Shown here: piece by piece, positions 1-8,229 of the stretch
Position numbering within the stretch: position 1 is the stretch's first letter
Layout: each line of letters opens with the position of its first letter
Origin: Planctomycetota bacterium
GTDB lineage: Bacteria > Planctomycetota > SZUA-567 > H5-PLA8
Direction of reading: 5' to 3'
NCBI GenBank assembly: GCA_027493525.1
Contig: JAOSKN010000002.1
Coordinates: 1,707,326 to 1,771,325 of the forward strand
Length of the DNA stretch: 64,000 bases
Position numbers and translations under genes: made by a program
Notes under the pieces: generated by a model
Told to the model about the DNA's origin: nothing
The model's input: only the letters and a program-made list of their open reading frames with translations
Database searches by the model: none

Positions 1-573
1 GTCCGTATCCTCGGCGCCAAGCTTCCCCATCTCTTCGCGCGCCTTCTGGTAGGCCTCGTAGCGCTGCTTCAGTTGCGGCAGCCACTGGTCGAAGGTGCCC
101 AGCGCCGACTGGAGCGTGTAGAAACGGATGTGCGCGGCCTTGTTCTTGGCGCCGCTGCGGCCCACGGTCTCCGCGCGCGTGCCCATCGCCGCCGTCAGCA
201 GGTTGGTCAACTCGTTGAACTTATCGACGCTGGGCCCCACGAGCGCTTCCATGTCCTCGTGCCCGGGCTGCACGTCCTTGTAGGGGTTCCAGCCGCTGAA
301 GGCCTTGGCCGGGATCGCATACTTCGAGTTGTCAAAAAGAAACCCTCTCGCCGCCTCGCTGAGCTTGCCCAACGCTTCGTACTCCTGGACGAGCCGCTCG
401 GCTTTGGCCTTCTCGCCCAGGAAACGGAACATCCCGTCGTAGCTCTTCAGCGCCGTGACCGCGCGCTGCCGAGCCTGTTCGGCATCGTTCTGCGCCGCGG
501 ACGCACACGTGCAAGCAAGGAGAACCCCTGCGAGACCGCAAACCAGAAGACCCACTTTCGAATGCTTGAGCAT
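1..573 (-). CDS. secreted hypothetical protein (3' end outside the window)
   Basis: The reverse strand is open from an ATG at 571-573 to the left edge (191 codons, no stop), so the C-terminus is missing. The first ~25 residues form a signal peptide: a short basic start (MLKHSK), a hydrophobic core (VGLLVCGLAGVLLACT) and an Ala-rich cleavage region ending CASAAQ. The remainder is charged and helical, with segments such as ARQRAVTALKSYDGMFRFLG and LKQRYEAYQKAREEMGKLG. No domain was recognised. A periplasmic or surface helical protein is inferred. The start is set by the signal peptide; no strong Shine-Dalgarno is visible. Confidence 0.72.
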   Translation of the reverse strand, partial: MLKHSKVGLLVCGLAGVLLACTCASAAQNDAEQARQRAVTALKSYDGMFRFLGEKAKAERLVQEYEALGKLSEAARGFLFDNSKYAIPAKAFSGWNPYKDVQPGHEDMEALVGPSVDKFNELTNLLTAAMGTRAETVGRSGAKNKAAHIRFYTLQSALGTFDQWLPQLKQRYEAYQKAREEMGKLGAEDTD

Positions 574-953
574 GGGGCACCTCGCTTGAAAATGAACAGG
601 CAGAAGTATGTAACTTAAAGGTTAGCCGTTGCTGCAAGGTTTGCCGGTATATTTTCGATGTAACCGCTTGTCGGAGAATGGGTTAATTCGGAAGGCGCAT
701 TTCGTAACAATCTATAAGGCCGTGCGTTGACCCTGGTTCCGCTGCTTTCGACGGTAGCAGCCCGTTGAAAAAGGGGCGCGGCCAGAAAACGAACGATGCT
801 TGTCCAGACCGAGGCGCGACCGAGGAGCATATCCAGAGGAGATCTGTGACGAGGGAGCAACGAAGGGCTGGGCAATAAGCGCCGTTTTATGGCCCGCTCC
901 CTTTTTCAATGGGCTGCTAAACTGGTGCGAACTGGCCGCCCGCGAGGTCCTTC
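574..953. other. gene-free stretch holding a MITE-like element
   Basis: This 380-bp gap separates two divergent genes. Its right half is taken up by the inverted-repeat element at 755-919. The left half (574-754) is less GC-rich than its surroundings and presumably carries the promoter of the leftward secreted-protein gene, but no convincing -35/-10 pair was found. A GAGG Shine-Dalgarno for the rightward dehydrogenase lies at about 943-946. Confidence 0.6.
755..919. mobile_element. MITE-like inverted-repeat element, copy A (165 bp)
   Basis: The two ends are long imperfect inverted repeats. The left end starts TAGCAGCCCGTTGAAAAAGG, and the complement of the right end starts TAGCAGCCCATTGAAAAAGG. 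Pairing continues for about 37 bp with only a few mismatches, past a shared AAAACG. No ORF fits inside. The core (about 810-870) resembles the core of the 164-bp element at 22485-22648 in layout: a CGAGG/GACCGAG stretch, a central CATATC...GAT imperfect hairpin, then an AACGAAG stretch. Non-autonomous mobility is inferred from the structure; no target-site duplication was identified. Confidence 0.75.
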
Positions 954-1928
954 ATGTCCGCTTGGAACCTGGTCTTTCTCGACGCCTCCACCTTCGACCG
1001 CGAGGACGTCTCCTTTAAGCGCTTCACCGACCGCTACGCCTGCACCTTCCACCGAGTGACGGCCCCCGCACAGACTGCCGAACGCCTGCGCGGGCGGCAG
1101 GCGGTGGTGACGAACAAGGTCCAGATCGACGCCGCGGCGATGGACGCCAACCGTGAGAGCCTGAAACTGATCGCCGTCGCCGCGACCGGCACGAACAACG
1201 TGGACCTCGCCGCCGCGCGCGCGCGCGGCATCCCGGTCTGCAACGTGGCGGGGTATTCGGGGCCCAGCGTCGCGCAGCATACCTTCGCGCTGCTCTTGGA
1301 ACTCTGCAATCACGCCGGGCGCTACGCCGAGGACAACCGCCGCGAGGCCGCGTGGTCGAAGAGCCCCTTCTTCTGTCTGCTCACGTATCCCTGCGTCGAA
1401 CTGCGCGGCAAGACGCTGGGGCTGCTCGGCTACGGCGACATCGGCCGGCACGTGGAGGCCATGGCGCGCGGCTTTGGGATGGAGGTGCTCGTCGCGGCGC
1501 GCCGCGGCGCGAAGGAGGTCCTCGCCGGGCGCGTGGCCTTCGACGAGGTGCTCCAGCGCGCGGACGTGGTCAGCGTGCACTGCCCGCTGACGCCCGAGAC
1601 CAGGGACCTGCTCGGCGCGCGCGAACTGGCGCTGCTCAAGCCCAGCGCCTTCGTGCTCAACGCCTCGCGCGGCGGGATCGTCAACGAGGACGCGCTGCTC
1701 GAGGCGCTGAAGGCCAAGCGCATCGCCGGCGCGGGGCTGGACGTGCTCAGCGCCGAGCCGCCGCCGACCGATCATCCGCTCTGCGCCGCCGCCCGCGAGC
1801 TGGACAACCTGATCCTCACCCCGCACAGCGCCTGGAGCACGCTCGAATCGCGCCAGCGCCTGCTGGACGAGGTATTTGAGAACGTGCGGGCGTTCGAGGA
1901 AGGCCGGGAGCGCAATCGGGTGGGATGA
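954..1928 (+). CDS. D-2-hydroxyacid dehydrogenase (glycerate dehydrogenase-like)
   Basis: A 324-residue NAD-dependent dehydrogenase of the D-2-hydroxyacid family, which interconverts 2-oxoacids such as hydroxypyruvate with D-2-hydroxyacids in the cytoplasm. The Rossmann loop GLLGYGDIG is at 156-164. The catalytic Arg is R239 (NASRGG), the Glu is E268 (LSAEPPP) and the His is H291 (TPHSAW). Length and layout match HprA-type glycerate dehydrogenases rather than the longer SerA. The ATG at 954 follows a GAGG ribosome site by about 7 bases. Substrate cannot be fixed from sequence. The stop codon overlaps the start of a short degenerate heptamer array (GAGGCTT units). Confidence 0.9.
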   Translation: MSAWNLVFLDASTFDREDVSFKRFTDRYACTFHRVTAPAQTAERLRGRQAVVTNKVQIDAAAMDANRESLKLIAVAATGTNNVDLAAARARGIPVCNVAGYSGPSVAQHTFALLLELCNHAGRYAEDNRREAAWSKSPFFCLLTYPCVELRGKTLGLLGYGDIGRHVEAMARGFGMEVLVAARRGAKEVLAGRVAFDEVLQRADVVSVHCPLTPETRDLLGARELALLKPSAFVLNASRGGIVNEDALLEALKAKRIAGAGLDVLSAEPPPTDHPLCAAARELDNLILTPHSAWSTLESRQRLLDEVFENVRAFEEGRERNRVG

Positions 1929-1947
1929 GGCTTGGAGCTTGTCTCAA
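1927..1947. repeat. degenerate heptamer array (GAGGCTT type)
   Basis: Three successive 7-mers, GAGGCTT, GGAGCTT and GTCTCAA, begin inside the TGA stop of the dehydrogenase gene. The same ATGAGGCTTGG string overlaps the proB stop codon at 43336-43346, in the same phase relative to the stop. Short and degenerate on its own, it is listed because several intergenic sites in this window show the same 7-bp period. Confidence 0.5.
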
Positions 1948-2111
1948 GGCCGCCTGTCAGGCCGCGTTCTTTACCGGCTCGATATTGTCCATGCCGAACT
2001 CGGTAATCTTCATCCCGGCCCCGTTGCGGTTGCCGCACCTGTGGGGTAGAGATGTAGAAGCCTCTTCGGCCTTGGCATGAGCGCTTTCATTACCTCTCTC
2101 GGGAGATCGAC

Positions 2112-2996
2112 ATGTCCACCACGACGCGCACGGGCGGTTTTCCGGTCGGTTTTCGCCGCGGCTGGAGCGAATGGCAGAAGGACCTGCCCGCGCTGGCGGG
2201 CTGGGCCAAGGCGAACGGCTTCGGGGCCATCGACCTGACCGGGGGGAAGACGACGCCCGCCGAGATCAAGACGCTCAAGGACGCCGGGCTGCGCGTCGGA
2301 TCGGTGGACATCCCGGACTGGTCGCTGCTGATGAGCAAGGACGCGGCGAAGCGCAAGGACGCCGTGCAGAAGATCGCGGCCTTCGTAAAGGACCTCGTCG
2401 AGCACGGCGCGCGGGCCTTCTTCACCGTCGCGATGCCCGAGGACAAGGCCTCGCCGATCGCGGAGAACTTCAAGCTGGCCGTCGAAGGCTACGGCGCGCT
2501 GGGGCGCGAGATCGACGGGACCGGCGCGCGGATTGTCTTCGAAGGCTGGCCCGGCGGCGGCAGCCACGTCGCGTGCAACCCCGAGACCACGCGCGCGCTC
2601 TTCAAGGAGACCGGCTGCAAGGCCCTCGGCGTCAACTACGACCCCTCGCACCTGATCCGGATGGGCATCGATCACCTGCGCTTCCTGCGCGAGTTCGCCG
2701 ACCGCGTCGGGCACGTGCACGCGAAGGACACCGAGATCTTCCCCGAGGCGATCTACGAGGTCGGGCACGAGCAGGGCAGCGCCTTCGAGAAGGCGCACGG
2801 CTTCGGGCGGCACACCTGGCGCTACACCATCCCCGGTCACGGCGAAGCGCGCTGGAAGGCGATCTTCCGCATCCTGGAGCAGGCCAAGTTCGGCGGCGCG
2901 GTCTGCGTGGAACTGGAAGACGAGAACTTCAACGGGAGCGAGCAGGGCGAGAAGGACGCGCTGCTGGCGTCGCGGGATTACTTGAAGTACGCGTAG
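2112..2996 (+). CDS. TIM-barrel sugar phosphate isomerase/epimerase
   Basis: A 294-residue protein of the xylose-isomerase-like TIM barrel family (AP endonuclease 2 fold). Expected metal ligands are visible in order: Glu in IVFEGWPGG (~143), Asp in GVNYDPSHL (~177), His in VGHVHAKDTE (~201) and Glu in CVELEDENF (~265). Family members are isomerases or epimerases of free or phosphorylated sugars and often sit with Gfo/Idh/MocA oxidoreductases in Planctomycetota; here the nearest such gene is 10 kb away. A GGGAG Shine-Dalgarno lies just upstream of the ATG. The substrate cannot be predicted. Confidence 0.88.
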   Translation: MSTTTRTGGFPVGFRRGWSEWQKDLPALAGWAKANGFGAIDLTGGKTTPAEIKTLKDAGLRVGSVDIPDWSLLMSKDAAKRKDAVQKIAAFVKDLVEHGARAFFTVAMPEDKASPIAENFKLAVEGYGALGREIDGTGARIVFEGWPGGGSHVACNPETTRALFKETGCKALGVNYDPSHLIRMGIDHLRFLREFADRVGHVHAKDTEIFPEAIYEVGHEQGSAFEKAHGFGRHTWRYTIPGHGEARWKAIFRILEQAKFGGAVCVELEDENFNGSEQGEKDALLASRDYLKYA

Positions 2997-3013
2997 GGAA
3001 GTACGATTGGCGA

Positions 3014-3895
3014 TCAGGCGCCGCGCGCCTTGCCTCCGCGCGGACGGTAGGCGACCAGCGTCAGGTCGTCGGGCTTGCTGGGCTTGCCGTCGCGGGGGTT
3101 CTCCATCCGCGCGCGCGAGGCTTGGGCCAGGTCCGCGACGGCGCGCTCCAGTGGAAAGCGGCGCAGACGCGCGACGATTTCGTCGCTGTGCAGGTTGTCC
3201 CAGAGCCCGTCGCTGGCGAGCAGGACCGTGTCGCGCTCGGCCAGTTCCAGGGCCGCGCCGACCTCGATGCGCATCTCTTCCAGCCCGATCATGTTGCTGA
3301 CGATGTGCCGCTCCTCGTGATGCAGCGCTTCCTTCTCGTCCATCAGGCCCGATTCGACCGCGTAGCCGGTGGGGGAGTGGCTGACCGTGCGTAGCTTCAC
3401 CCTTCCGCGCTGGCCCACGGCGAGAATTTCCGTGTCGCCGACATGGTACGGGCGCGCGACGCGGCCCTGGATCTCGACGACAGCCAGCGTGGAGGCTGCG
3501 CCGTTGGCGAGTTGGCGCACGGCGGCGTTGGCCTGTTCGAAGCCGTTCAGGATCGCGTCGCGCAGTTCCGAACCCTCGGCGCAGGCGGAGCGGATCACCT
3601 TGGCCAGCGTCTCGAGGGTCAGGCGCGAGGCCTTCTCGCCCTGCGGCTGCCCGCCGAAGCCGTCGGCCAGCGCGATTACGGCGCGCTCGGCATCCAGCGG
3701 CAGGAGCATCGCGGCGTCTTCGTTGGGGATCTCGGGCCCGTCGCCGCGGCTCGACCATACGGCTGCGCGGCCTCCGGCCAGCTCTCGCACCGCGGGCGCC
3801 TGGGTGTCGGCGTCGAGGAAGAACTCGGGGTGCGGCGGCGGATCCGTGCTCACGGACGGAGTCCTCCGTCTGGCCACCAACAACGTGGCGGGCAT
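3014..3895 (-). CDS. PP2C-type Ser/Thr protein phosphatase
   Basis: A soluble 293-residue PPM/PP2C phosphatase that would remove phosphate from Ser/Thr residues using two metal ions. Family motifs occur in order: a shortened NEDA motif (~58), the metal-binding ADGFGG (~77), a STLAVVEI strand (~134), the SDGLWDN motif (~228) and PDDLTLV near the C-terminus. The ATG at 3895 gives the longest form; a GTG at 3853 (VSTDPP) could be the true start. It lies downstream of, and on the same strand as, the Ser/Thr kinase at 4059-5345, so the two are a likely kinase/phosphatase couple, although a 163-bp gap separates them. Confidence 0.88.
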   Translation of the reverse strand: MPATLLVARRRTPSVSTDPPPHPEFFLDADTQAPAVRELAGGRAAVWSSRGDGPEIPNEDAAMLLPLDAERAVIALADGFGGQPQGEKASRLTLETLAKVIRSACAEGSELRDAILNGFEQANAAVRQLANGAASTLAVVEIQGRVARPYHVGDTEILAVGQRGRVKLRTVSHSPTGYAVESGLMDEKEALHHEERHIVSNMIGLEEMRIEVGAALELAERDTVLLASDGLWDNLHSDEIVARLRRFPLERAVADLAQASRARMENPRDGKPSKPDDLTLVAYRPRGGKARGA

Positions 3896-4058
3896 GTGGG
3901 CGAGCCCTCAAGGGTAGGTGTCGCATGCCTAGTATCGGCCGAATGGGTGCGGAAGCCAAAGAGAACCGTGCGGCGCGCGCCGATTCGCGGGAAGGAAGGC
4001 TCAAACGCGCGAGTTAATAGCGCAACCCTCGCGCGTGCATTCGGTTGCAGGTGGGGAC

Positions 4059-5345
4059 TCAGACGAACTTGCGCGCGCACCACGGACAGAAACTCCAGAG
4101 CTTGCGCGTCACCCCCCAGCGGCAGTGCGGGCAGCGATCGGGCGCCTGCTTGAAGCTCCAGCGCCGGCGCACGCGCGCGCGGCACCAGGGACAGTAGCGG
4201 CTGAAGGGCAAGAGAGGCTTGCGGCATTCGCCGCAGTGCGCGGCGTACTCCTGATCGGGAAACTCGCGCTCGCTCCGCGGCCCCACCGCCGCGCCGTAAC
4301 AGCTCGCGCAAAACTTCCAGTCGAGCTTCACGCCGCGCTTGCAGCGCCCGCAGCGGGCGGGGAAGCGCGAGGGGCCCTTGTAGGTTTTCGGTTCATGCCC
4401 GCACCAGGGACAGGCGAGCATCCGTTCGCAGACCGGGCCTTCGCACTTCGGGCAGCTTCCGCGCGTCTGGAGCGCGCGGCGGAAGTGCTTCAGGAAGGTG
4501 CGCCGCCGGACGGCTTCCATGTCGATGGGCCGCGCTTTGGGGCGCTTCTTCTTGCGCCGCACGCTGGCCGAGCGGTTCGCGCGCGGCTTCAGGCGCCGGA
4601 AGACCTGGAGCATCTGCACGGCGTCGCGGAAGCGCTTCTCTTCCTCGACGGCCAGCGCGCGGCGCAGGAACTCGACCAGTTCCGGGTGGACGCGCTCCTT
4701 CAGCCGCTTGACGCCCTTGAAGGGCCAGCGGAAGGGCCATTGCGGCAACTCGCCCGCGAGCATCTGGTACACGATCAGCCCGGCCGAGAAGACGTCGCTG
4801 CGCAGGGAGGGCCGGCCCAGCGCCTGTTCGGGGGCGATGTAGCCGACGGTGCCGCTCCCGGAGGCCGAGAGGGTCCGCCGCGCGAACTTGGCGATCCCGA
4901 AATCCGCCAAGCGCAGCCGGTTCCCCGGGAAGAGGATGAAGTTCTCCGGCTTCACGTCGCAGTGGATGATCTTCTTGCGGTGCGCGAAGGCGAGCGCCTC
5001 GAAGATCTGTTCGGCGTACTCCAGCGCCGCCTTGACCGTGAGGCTCTTGCCCATCCGGTCGCCGAGGGTGCGCTGTCCCAGCGGATAGACGATCACGAAG
5101 ACGTGATCCACGAACTCGGCGGTCTTGATCGGAAGGATGCTGGGGTGGTCCAGGCGCGCGGTGAGCCGGACCTCCTTGCGGAAGTCCTCCAGCGCCGCCT
5201 TGTTCATCAGGTGCGCCTGCGGGATCTTCAGCGCGACGTGGATGCCCTCGACCTTGTCGTAGGCCTTGTACACGTCGGCAAAGCCGCCACGAGCCACCCG
5301 AGCCTCGATGCGGTATTTGCCCAGGCTCCGGGGTCGCTTGCCCAT
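4059..5345 (-). CDS. Ser/Thr protein kinase with four C-terminal zinc ribbons
   Basis: A 428-residue cytoplasmic Hanks-type kinase. The glycine loop is GGFADVYKA (20-28), the ATP-binding Lys is K40 (VALK), the catalytic loop is HCDVKPEN with D130, the DFG Asp is D148, and the activation segment ends in YIAPEQ. There is no transmembrane segment. After a basic linker (260-275, RRKKKRPK), the C-terminal 130 residues hold eight CxxC pairs at about 298, 312, 332, 346, 371, 385, 405 and 420, enough for four zinc ribbons. Bacterial kinases usually carry extracellular PASTA or propeller sensors, so this intracellular zinc-ribbon tail is unusual. It may bind nucleic acid or protein, or sense metal or redox state (inference). 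A PP2C phosphatase gene follows. Confidence 0.9.
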   Translation of the reverse strand: MGKRPRSLGKYRIEARVARGGFADVYKAYDKVEGIHVALKIPQAHLMNKAALEDFRKEVRLTARLDHPSILPIKTAEFVDHVFVIVYPLGQRTLGDRMGKSLTVKAALEYAEQIFEALAFAHRKKIIHCDVKPENFILFPGNRLRLADFGIAKFARRTLSASGSGTVGYIAPEQALGRPSLRSDVFSAGLIVYQMLAGELPQWPFRWPFKGVKRLKERVHPELVEFLRRALAVEEEKRFRDAVQMLQVFRRLKPRANRSASVRRKKKRPKARPIDMEAVRRRTFLKHFRRALQTRGSCPKCEGPVCERMLACPWCGHEPKTYKGPSRFPARCGRCKRGVKLDWKFCASCYGAAVGPRSEREFPDQEYAAHCGECRKPLLPFSRYCPWCRARVRRRWSFKQAPDRCPHCRWGVTRKLWSFCPWCARKFV

Positions 5346-5441
5346 GGCGGGGGGAGTTTACGAAGCCCTTACCGGGGCTTCAAGGACCGTAGAATACACT
5401 TCCAAACAAAAGTCTGTCAGCAGACGTGTCACTTGGGCAAT

Positions 5442-5630
5442 AACCAAGAACCAATGCTCAAGAACCAAGAACCAAACAAGCTACAAATCAAAAAGCTCAA
5501 TGCTCAAATACAGGGCTGCGCGGCCCGTGTGTCGAAGGCTTTCCTTCGCAACTTGCAGGTTAAGCTATTGGTAATTTCGGCTTTGAATTTGTGATTTGTT
5601 TGGTTCTTGGTTCTTGGTTCTTGGTTCTTG
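5442..5630. mobile_element. non-coding element bounded by inverted heptamer arrays
   Basis: The left end (5442-5476) is five 7-mers: AACCAAG, AACCAAT, GCTCAAG, AACCAAG, AACCAAA. The 7-bp phase continues in degraded form (each unit with CAA or AAA) to about 5511. The right end (5600-5630) is four perfect TTGGTTC units plus TTG, the exact reverse complement. It also extends inward in degraded form to about 5581. The core contains a perfect hairpin CGAAGG-CTTT-CCTTCG (about 5533-5548) and a GGGC/GCCC stem, with no convincing gene. This is AT-rich DNA inside a GC-rich genome. A structured, gene-less relative of the element at 17282-17909 is inferred from the shared architecture. Confidence 0.7.
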
Positions 5631-5642
5631 CCTATTGGAATT

Positions 5643-7237
5643 CTACTCCACCACATTGATCTTCCACTCCGCGGCCTCCGACTCCTTGTAGCCGATCCGG
5701 ATGGCCTTGGCGCGCAGGGTGGCGCCGCGGGTCAGGCGCAGGGGCTCCGTATAGACCCGCCAACCGGTCTCGCCGTCCGTCCGGTAGCCGATGGAGGCGC
5801 CCTGGGTCGGGCAGTGGAGCTGAACCAGGAGCGGGGCGGGGTAGGTCTCCGCGTCCTTCAGGGCCTCCTGTGCGCAGTTGCCTTCCGTGAGCGGGAAGGC
5901 CAGCGGCTTGGCGGTCTGGGGCTGCTTGCCGTCAGGATACCAGCGCCGGACCATCTCGGATTCCGAGATGTCGCCGAAGGGGTCGGAGGACTTGCGCCAG
6001 GCGTCGAGTTCTGCGCGCAGCCGGAGCAGGGCGCCGGCGTGCGCGGGATCGTTGGCAAGGTTCTTCAGTTCGTGCGGGTCGGCCTGGAGGTCGAAGAGTT
6101 CCTCCGGGGGCGGGTGCGGAAGAGGAAGTTCTGGTCGCCCTCCAGTTTGCCCTCGGCGTGCAGGCGGTAGAGTTCCTGCGCGACCGGATGCCGGTTGCGG
6201 TACGGCACCCAGGGCAGGTAGGGCGTTCCGGGATAGAAGTGCCGCACGTAGCGATAGCGTGTGTCGCGGACGCTGCGGACCATGTCGTAGGCGTTGTCGT
6301 GCCGGTCGCGCGTGCTGTAGACGTACTCGCGGGGCTTTTCCAGTGGGCCCAGGAACGGCTGGCCTTGGCAATGCGCGGGGAGCGGCACGCCGCAGAGCGA
6401 GAGGACGGTGGGCCCGAGATCCACCAGGCTGACCAGGCGTTCGTTGCGCGAGCCGGGCTGGAGGGTTCCCGGCCAGCGCACGATCAGCGGGATGCGCGTG
6501 CCGGAGTCGTACGGCCAGCGCTTGCGCCGCGGGAGCCCCTCGCCGTGATCGCTCCAGACGAATACGAGGGTGTTCTCCGCCAGCCTGTCGGCCTCCAGTT
6601 GGCCCAGGATCTCGCCCAGCCGCGCGTCGGATTCGGCGATGTTGTCGTACTGCCGCGCCAGGGCTTCGCGGGCCTTGCGCGTATTCGGCAGGTAGGGCGG
6701 GAGTTCGACGGCGTCGGGATCGGTCCGGAGCGGCTTGTCGGGCTTGGGCCACATCCCGCTTTCGTGGGTAACGGTGGGGTTGAAGACGGCGAAGAACGGC
6801 TGCCCGGGCTCGCGCCGGTTGCGCCAGTGGCCGGTTTTGCCGCACTCGTCCCAGGCCGTGAAGGGCGGCGCGAACTGGTAGTCGGTCTTCTCGTTGTTCG
6901 TGCAATAGTAGCCGGCCATGCGCAGGTACTCGGGGAAGCACTTCACGTACGGCGGGACGACCGCGTCGTAGGGCGTGGGCAACTCCGGGGTGCGCTTGTC
7001 GATGTGCGTCGTCCGCATGTGCTGCGCGCCGAGCGTCGTCGGGTACATGCCGGTGACGATCGCCGCGCGCGAAGGCGCCGAGACGCCGCTGACGCAGAAC
7101 GCGTTGGGGTAGATGCAGCCGCCGGCGGCCAGACGGTCCAGGTTGGGCGTGCGAGCCAGCTTATCGCCGTAGCAGCCGAAGCGCGGCGTCGTGTCTTCCA
7201 TGCTGAACCAGAGGATGTTGGGGCGCGTGGCGGGCAT
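5643..7237 (-). CDS. sulfatase, serine type (coding signal split by one base)
   Basis: A type I sulfatase hydrolysing sulfate esters. The N-terminal 375 residues read from ATG 7237. The active-site motif is S53-A-P-S-R57 followed by AAIVTG, the serine version of the CxPSR motif that is converted to formylglycine. NILWFSMED supplies early metal ligands and FVWSDHGEG the later ones. At a C5 run (G5 on the + strand, 6106-6110) the frame changes: the family's C-terminal segment continues at once in another frame as PEELFDLQADPHELKNLAND, ending at 5643. One extra C restores a continuous protein of about 531 residues. An indel error in the assembly is therefore likelier than a pseudogene. No signal peptide is evident, so the location is uncertain. 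Confidence 0.85.
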
Positions 7238-7308
7238 GGGACTCCTTTGCGAGTTGGAGGGGCGAAGGACTCAAAATACTTCGATCCCGGTGCGGCGCAA
7301 GGCGGCTC

Positions 7309-7357
7309 GAGTTCCGAGTTCCGAGTTCCGAGTTCCGAGTTTCGAGTTCCGAGTTCC
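7309..7357. repeat. heptamer tandem array, unit GAGTTCC (7 copies)
   Basis: Seven consecutive 7-bp units, six of them perfect GAGTTCC and one GAGTTTC (7337-7343). The array fills the 139-bp gap between the sulfatase start and the end of the DUF3592 gene. A degraded array in the opposite orientation (CGATTTC, CGCGTTC, CGAGTTT on the minus strand) lies at about 8803-8824, just after the lipoprotein gene. Confidence 0.85.
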
Positions 7358-7376
7358 GATAGCCAGGTGCCAAGCG

Positions 7377-7880
7377 CTAATCCAGAAACCCCTTGACCGG
7401 CTCGGCCGCGCGCTGCCGCGCCCGCGCCATAAGGTATGCAAGGCCCATCCCGCCGCCGATCAGCGAGAAGATGCCTCCAAGGAGCCCGAAGACGAGCGTG
7501 ATGAAGTGCTGCTCGAGGAAGCCCTTCAGGACCGCCTTGTCGGGATTGAAGGGATCGGCGGGATCGTAGTAGACCTCGACCTGCTCCCCCGCCTTGTACG
7601 CCGGAGGATTGCTGCTGACCGAGCCCATCATTTGCACCGACCGAGGCGCCTCCACGGCGTCCTTGGGCTCGGGATCGCCTGGGATCGGCGGCGTGAAGCG
7701 CACGACCGGCTTATAGCCCTTGCCGCTGCGCACGTTGCTGATGACCTCGCCCTGCGCGGGCGAGAGCTTCTCCAGCGCGCGCCGCTGGTATATCTCCACC
7801 CCGCCGGCCACGACGAGCATGCTCAGCCCGACAAGCGAGAAGATCGCGACCAACACCAAAGGCGGTGTGCGCCTGCGCAT
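7377..7880 (-). CDS. DUF3592 membrane protein
   Basis: A 167-residue protein with the layout of DUF3592: an N-terminal membrane helix (LVLVAIFSLVGLSMLVVAGGV), a ~90-residue extracytoplasmic beta domain and a second membrane helix (FITLVFGLLGGIFSLIGGGMGLAYLM). Family landmarks include GYKPVVRFTPP, GSVSSNPPAYKAGEQVEV and YYDPADPFNPDKAVL. The biochemical function of the family is unknown. The gene stands alone, flanked on its 3' side by the GAGTTCC heptamer array. Confidence 0.85.
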   Translation of the reverse strand: MRRRTPPLVLVAIFSLVGLSMLVVAGGVEIYQRRALEKLSPAQGEVISNVRSGKGYKPVVRFTPPIPGDPEPKDAVEAPRSVQMMGSVSSNPPAYKAGEQVEVYYDPADPFNPDKAVLKGFLEQHFITLVFGLLGGIFSLIGGGMGLAYLMARARQRAAEPVKGFLD

Positions 7881-8229
7881 GGCGATACCTCGCGGGGAAG
7901 TTCACTCTACGCGGCGAAGCCGGAACCGCAACTGTCCCGATCGCGCGGGTTCGGTTAAGGGTCTGCCGGCGCGCGACGCCGTGGTCGTCGTCCACCACCA
8001 GCACGACGGGTTCGGAGTGTGCGCCGCGAGCGGGGCGCGGTTGCGTTCGCCGGGTCAAGGCAGGTCCTCGCGCGGCCGATCCGGCAAGGCCATAAGCAAC
8101 CATTTGGCCCATCTCGGAGCGGGCGTTCTCCCGAGCGGTACGGTAAAATGGCTTCGTGCCGCTGCCGGAGAATTGCGCAGGTTCCCGCAGCGAATGTACA
8201 GGCGCCCGTGGGATCCTTGAGGAATCGCC
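7881..8229. other. intergenic region between divergent genes
   Basis: 349 bp between the DUF3592 gene (leftward) and the lipoprotein gene (rightward). No ORF is convincing. On the minus strand about 16 codons around 7965-8015 read PVVLVVDDDHGVAR, like the first strand of a response-regulator receiver domain, but nothing else of that domain follows. Promoters for both flanking genes must lie here but none could be assigned. Confidence 0.5.

Noticed and set aside
1955-2011. Minus-strand 18-codon ORF (MKITEFGMDNIEPVKNAA) before the sugar isomerase gene
   Set aside because: Too short and without a clear ribosome site; could be the tail of a lost gene but cannot be supported.
7960-8020. Minus-strand stretch reading PVVLVVDDDHGVAR, like the start of a response regulator
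   Set aside because: Only about 16 residues match and no other receiver-domain motif follows in any frame; chance or a very short remnant.
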